Shown: positions 4,750-7,187 of the stretch, piece after piece | Layout: each line of letters begins with the position of its first letter | Position numbering within the stretch: the first letter of the stretch is position 1 | DNA from: Acinetobacter bohemicus ANC 3994 | GTDB lineage: Bacteria; Pseudomonadota; Gammaproteobacteria; Pseudomonadales; Moraxellaceae | Length of the DNA: 7,187 nucleotides | Direction: 5' to 3' | Assembly (NCBI RefSeq): GCF_000367925.1 | Contig: NZ_KB849173.1 | Location: 1 to 7,187, forward strand | Notes under the pieces: generated by a model | The model's input: only the letters and a program-made list of their open reading frames with translations | Databases searched by the model: none | Told to the model about the DNA's origin: nothing | Position numbers and translations under genes: made by a program

Positions 4750-5559
4750 ATGTTTAAAAAGATTTTTTTAATTTTATTATTATCGACAGGATTACAAACA
4801 ATACGTGCTGATGAAATTCAGAATATAAAACCATCTGAATTTGATATTTTTTTATTAAAAAAAGGAATTTTAGATAAAAATTATAAATTTTTAGATACAC
4901 CTGAATATGAAAGAGAAAAATTAAAAGAGATTAAAAAAGAAATAGATTTGAATCCTAATAGTTTTAAAATAATAAGGACTATACGTGGGCCAATGCAAGA
5001 AATTAATTTTGATATAACTATATTAAAAGCAGCCTCAAATAAAGATATTGAGAAGCCTTTAAGTGAATTTGTTGACCTTGTTTCTAGTACATTTTTCCCC
5101 TTCTATTGTAAGATACTAAGTGAAAACATATTTACTCGCGTAAATCCAAGTACGATGAAGGTAAATTTAATAGCAAATGATGGATCATTTATTGGAGAAA
5201 AAGAAATAAAAAATACTGAGTGTGATTTTGAAAAATTTAACTATATAGATTTTACTATCCCAAATAATAATTTTAAGACCTATCCATATCCAATATTTCG
5301 TATATCCCCACAGATGCCTATCTTTAAATCAAATGAATTAAATGGTAAAAACCGATATTTAACTATTGAAATACTAGTCAATAAAAATGGTGACGTTGAA
5401 AAAGTCGGTTACCCTAGCATTTATTTTAGTAATGAATCAGATAAAGTGTTTGAAAAGGTTAAACCTGCTTTATTAAATATGAAGTTTTACCCCTATATTA
5501 TAGATGGTGAAAAAAAGGCTTTTTTAATTACACAACCTATTGAATTACCAGTTAAATAG
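4750..5559 (+). CDS. Secreted/periplasmic protein with TonB C-terminal-like domain
   Basis: A 269-aa protein with an N-terminal signal peptide: MFKK, a hydrophobic core IFLILLLSTGL, and likely cleavage after TIRA (residue 20). I chose the start at 4750 because AAGGAA lies just upstream and the signal peptide begins there; an ATG at 4711 would add 13 codons without a ribosome site. Residues about 185-267 resemble the TonB C-terminal fold: SPQMP at the entry, the strand LTIEILVNKNGDVEKVGYP, helix FEKVKPALLNMKFYPYIIDG, and the final strand ITQPIELPV. The central part (30-180) is unrecognised; Cys120 and Cys158 could form a disulphide. Unlike true TonB it lacks a proline-rich linker, and the N terminus looks cleavable. 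The C-terminal assignment is moderately sure; a role in outer-membrane energy transduction is not shown. Confidence 0.8.
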   Translation: MFKKIFLILLLSTGLQTIRADEIQNIKPSEFDIFLLKKGILDKNYKFLDTPEYEREKLKEIKKEIDLNPNSFKIIRTIRGPMQEINFDITILKAASNKDIEKPLSEFVDLVSSTFFPFYCKILSENIFTRVNPSTMKVNLIANDGSFIGEKEIKNTECDFEKFNYIDFTIPNNNFKTYPYPIFRISPQMPIFKSNELNGKNRYLTIEILVNKNGDVEKVGYPSIYFSNESDKVFEKVKPALLNMKFYPYIIDGEKKAFLITQPIELPVK

Positions 5560-5627
5560 AATCAGCCTTCACTTTGATTTATAGGCTTGTTGGGGATGAT
5601 GTACTGGAATTGCATCAATTGGATATC

Positions 5628-5679
5628 GGCTAATCCTAATTTTAATTAGCCTCATTGCCAGGAAAAAATCTTGGCAATG
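5628..5679. terminator. Inverted repeats between convergent genes, possible bidirectional terminator
   Basis: Two adjoining inverted repeats fill the 125-base gap between the converging secreted-protein and TraD-like genes: GGCTAAT (5628-5634) with ATTAGCC (5645-5651), and CATTGCCA (5653-5660) with TGGCAATG (5672-5679). Neither is followed by a clear T run on either strand, so factor-independent termination is uncertain, but the location suits a shared transcription end. Confidence 0.4.
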
Positions 5680-5684
5680 AAAGA

Positions 5685-6059
5685 CTATTTAAAATCAGGA
5701 TTTCCAATTTTCCAAAAACTATGGAGTAGCTCAACATTTGGATCTTCAATATTAAGTAATTCTTTTAATACGGTTAAATTCTGTTCTTTAGCTTTACCTT
5801 CTGGTTCTGAGGCAAAACTAACAAGATCATTTTTAATTGATTCGAGTAGAGCTGGGTTTTGTTTGAACTGTCTTAAATAAAATGAACCTAAAATAATTTT
5901 TAAACGAGTGTCTTGCTGTCTAGTTAAGTCTCTTTCCTTTTTGCGCTGTTGTGCTCTTAAATCTTTTTCTCGATTCTTGAGCTGAGTTAATTTTTCTAAC
6001 TGAGCTTTTTTTTGTTCGTTAATTAAAATCAATTGTTCATCAATATTTGTTCTAGACAT
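5685..6059 (-). CDS. TraD/MobC-like mobilisation accessory protein
   Basis: A 124-aa, highly basic protein read away from oriT. Residues about 8-50 form a long charged helix or coiled coil (EQKKAQLEKLTQLKNREKDL and on). This leads into RQQDTRLKIILGSFYL (residues 47-62), which matches the short conserved core of the small 'conjugal transfer TraD' family (R-x-x-DTR-x-K-x-x-x-G), not the large VirD4-like TraD coupling ATPase. Members sit next to MOB-Q relaxases and are thought to help form the relaxosome. AGGA lies 9 bases before the ATG at 6059. The gene is divergent from mobA, with oriT in the 228-base gap, as on other MOB-Q mobilisable plasmids. In similar Acinetobacter plasmids the gene at this place is often named mobC. 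Confidence 0.75.
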   Translation of the reverse strand: MSRTNIDEQLILINEQKKAQLEKLTQLKNREKDLRAQQRKKERDLTRQQDTRLKIILGSFYLRQFKQNPALLESIKNDLVSFASEPEGKAKEQNLTVLKELLNIEDPNVELLHSFWKIGNPDFK

Positions 6060-6155
6060 TAATCAAATTCCTGCAATTCAAACTATATCAAAGCATCAAA
6101 CTAAAGATCATTGCAAGTACAATAATCTAAGTTTATGCTAGATAGAGTTTTTCAT

Positions 6156-6194
6156 GAAGTGCGCACTTTCCCAAACTCAACAAAGTTGGTTTGG
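6156..6194 (-). other. oriT: Origin of transfer (oriT), RSF1010/MOB-Q type
   Basis: Read on the minus strand, an imperfect inverted repeat, CCAAACCAAC (6194-6185), loop TTT, GTTGAGTTTGG (6181-6171), is followed after two bases by AAGTGCG, then CACTTC. This mirrors the RSF1010 oriT, where an inverted repeat precedes TAAGTGCG and the nick falls before the next C. By analogy, the nick here is on the minus strand between 6162 and 6161. The leading transferred strand would then enter through the TraD-like gene and bring mobA in last. The site lies between the divergent mobilisation genes. The nic core here is a perfect 12-bp palindrome, AAGTGCGCACTT (6157-6168), unlike RSF1010. Confidence 0.75.
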
Positions 6195-6224
6195 AAGTAC
6201 GGCAGGGGAGACCCTACAACCCTA

Positions 6225-6260
6225 ATAACTTTTTTCAAAAGTTATGGCTCGGCAAGCCGA
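6225..6260 (+). promoter_or_regulatory. Tandem hairpins in the mobA leader
   Basis: A perfect 9-bp stem, ATAACTTTT (6225-6233) with AAAAGTTAT (6237-6245), a 3-base loop, is directly followed by TCGGC (6249-6253) with GCCGA (6256-6260). They lie 27-60 bases before the mobA start, which itself lacks a clear ribosome site. They may bind the relaxase or its partner for autoregulation, or control mobA translation; the sequence only shows the structures. Confidence 0.5.
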
Positions 6261-6287
6261 ACCAAAAAGCAAAAGCGGACAGCAACA

Positions 6288-7187
6288 ATGGCAAATTTTC
6301 ATGCGCACCTGAAAAGCATTTCAAGGGCCGATGGTAGATCGGCAACCGGAGCTATTGCATACCGCGCCGGATGTAAAATTGTTGATGAACGTACTGGCCT
6401 AGAATTCGACTTCACTAAAAAAAAGGGTGTTGAACACAGTCAGATTTTTTTCCCAGAGGGGGAAGAAAATAGCCGGCCGGATTTACATGACCGATCAAAC
6501 CTCTGGAATGAGGTAGAAAAAAAAGAGACAAAATCGAATGCACAAGTTGCTCGTGAGTTTGAGTTTTCATTTCCTTACGAACTGAATGCACAACAGCGTC
6601 AGCGCATGTTAAGTATGTTCTGTAATTTCTTAGCAAAAAATCACGGTGTTGTCGTCGATGCAAGCATCCATGCCCCGCATGGTAAAAATGCAGATAAACG
6701 CAACTATCACGCACATGTCATGTTCAGCACCCGCCGATTTGAAAATGGTCAATTCACTGAGAAAACACGCGAGTTCAGTAAAGACCCATACAATAAAAAA
6801 GAGCTTGAAAATAGGGCAAAGAAAGGGCTTGAGGACTTTTCACAGCGGTTGCATGGTCGAAAAAATGCGACTGAATTATTGCGCGAAGCATACGAAAAAA
6901 TGGGCAATAAATGCTTAGTTGATGCAGGTTTTGAGCCAACCCTTGACCGCCGATCGTATGCGGAACGCGGTATAGACAAAGAGCCAACTGTCCATGAAGG
7001 TGCTGGTAGTGCAATGGCGAATCGTGGCTTGCAGTCAGACACGCATGATAAGAATATTGAGATCATAGAGCGCAATCAGAAGCTCTCAGAGCTTGAGAAT
7101 GAGATCATCGTTAGCTCTACACTTGTTGACCACTTAGACGTTGAATACAACGAGTTGTTACAGCTACAGCAGCAGATTCAACAACAA
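6288..7187 (+). CDS. mobA: MobA/MobL-family (MOB-Q) relaxase, N-terminal catalytic part (continues at base 1)
   Basis: This is the DNA strand transferase that nicks oriT and pilots the strand into the recipient. Joined across the contig ends to 1-548, it is 450 aa. The start MANFHAHLKSISRADGRSAT is typical of the family, and Tyr25 (in AIAYRAG) sits at the same position as the catalytic Tyr25 of RSF1010 MobA. The metal-site motif follows at residues 124-149: H128 and H131 (IHAPHG), then NYHAHVMFSTR with H141 and H143. A further family block covers about residues 196-238: LLREAYEKMGN, AGFEPTLDRRSYAERGIDKE, PTVHEG. No primase domain is attached, unlike RSF1010 MobA. The ATG has no good ribosome site. 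With no type IV secretion genes on the circle, it depends on a helper plasmid. Confidence 0.95.
   Translation, partial: MANFHAHLKSISRADGRSATGAIAYRAGCKIVDERTGLEFDFTKKKGVEHSQIFFPEGEENSRPDLHDRSNLWNEVEKKETKSNAQVAREFEFSFPYELNAQQRQRMLSMFCNFLAKNHGVVVDASIHAPHGKNADKRNYHAHVMFSTRRFENGQFTEKTREFSKDPYNKKELENRAKKGLEDFSQRLHGRKNATELLREAYEKMGNKCLVDAGFEPTLDRRSYAERGIDKEPTVHEGAGSAMANRGLQSDTHDKNIEIIERNQKLSELENEIIVSSTLVDHLDVEYNELLQLQQQIQQQ
7093..7187. repeat. Terminal direct repeat, copy 2 (circular contig overlap)
   Basis: This is the second copy of the 95-base overlap described at 1-95. It lies inside the relaxase gene, at codons 269 to about 300. Confidence 0.95.

Overview
The window is one complete small circular plasmid written as a linear contig. 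Its first 95 bases (1-95) are identical to its last 95 (7093-7187), so the circle is 7092 bp, and the relaxase gene runs off the right end and continues at base 1. The host is most likely Acinetobacter or a close Moraxellaceae relative. The evidence is AT-rich DNA, two pdif (XerC/XerD) sites of the Acinetobacter plasmid type, a BrnT/BrnA pair of the kind common on such plasmids, a MobA/MobL relaxase, and the helix-turn-helix 'plasmid replication DNA-binding protein' family.

Layout. (1) Mobilisation block, 5685-7187 plus 1-548: a small TraD/MobC-like accessory gene (minus strand), an RSF1010-like oriT between the divergent genes, and a 450-aa MOB-Q relaxase with Tyr25 and a histidine-rich metal site. 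No mating-pair genes are present, so the plasmid is mobilisable rather than self-transmissible. (2) 549-953: tandem and inverted repeats and the remnant of a decayed minus-strand gene. (3) 954-1597: brnTA toxin-antitoxin operon (minus strand) with its promoter, a likely operator and a terminator. (4) 1750-2699: a pdif module, two inverted Xer sites flanking one orphan 227-aa gene of unknown function. (5) 2700-3699: a strong terminator, a 181-aa HTH/coiled-coil protein, a degenerate copy of the mobA 3' end, and a bidirectional hairpin. (6) About 3900-4385: a block with no convincing protein gene that is richer in G+C than its surroundings and folds by eye into a closed set of helices about 480 nt long. 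This is a candidate large structured RNA. (7) 4493-5559: a small ORF interrupted by one in-frame TAA, followed by a secreted protein with a TonB-C-terminal-like domain.

How it fits together. Transfer relies on the relaxosome (oriT, relaxase and TraD-like protein) and on a helper plasmid; persistence relies on brnTA and whatever replicates the plasmid. No replication initiator protein (Rep_3, RepC, rolling-circle Rep or similar) is encoded anywhere on the circle, although a protein family usually seen next to Rep_3 is present. The structured-RNA region is therefore the best candidate for an RNA-driven origin of replication. That link is inference. The second mobA-like tail and the pdif sites indicate that 549 to about 3500 is a patchwork of accessory DNA inserted between the relaxase gene and the RNA region.
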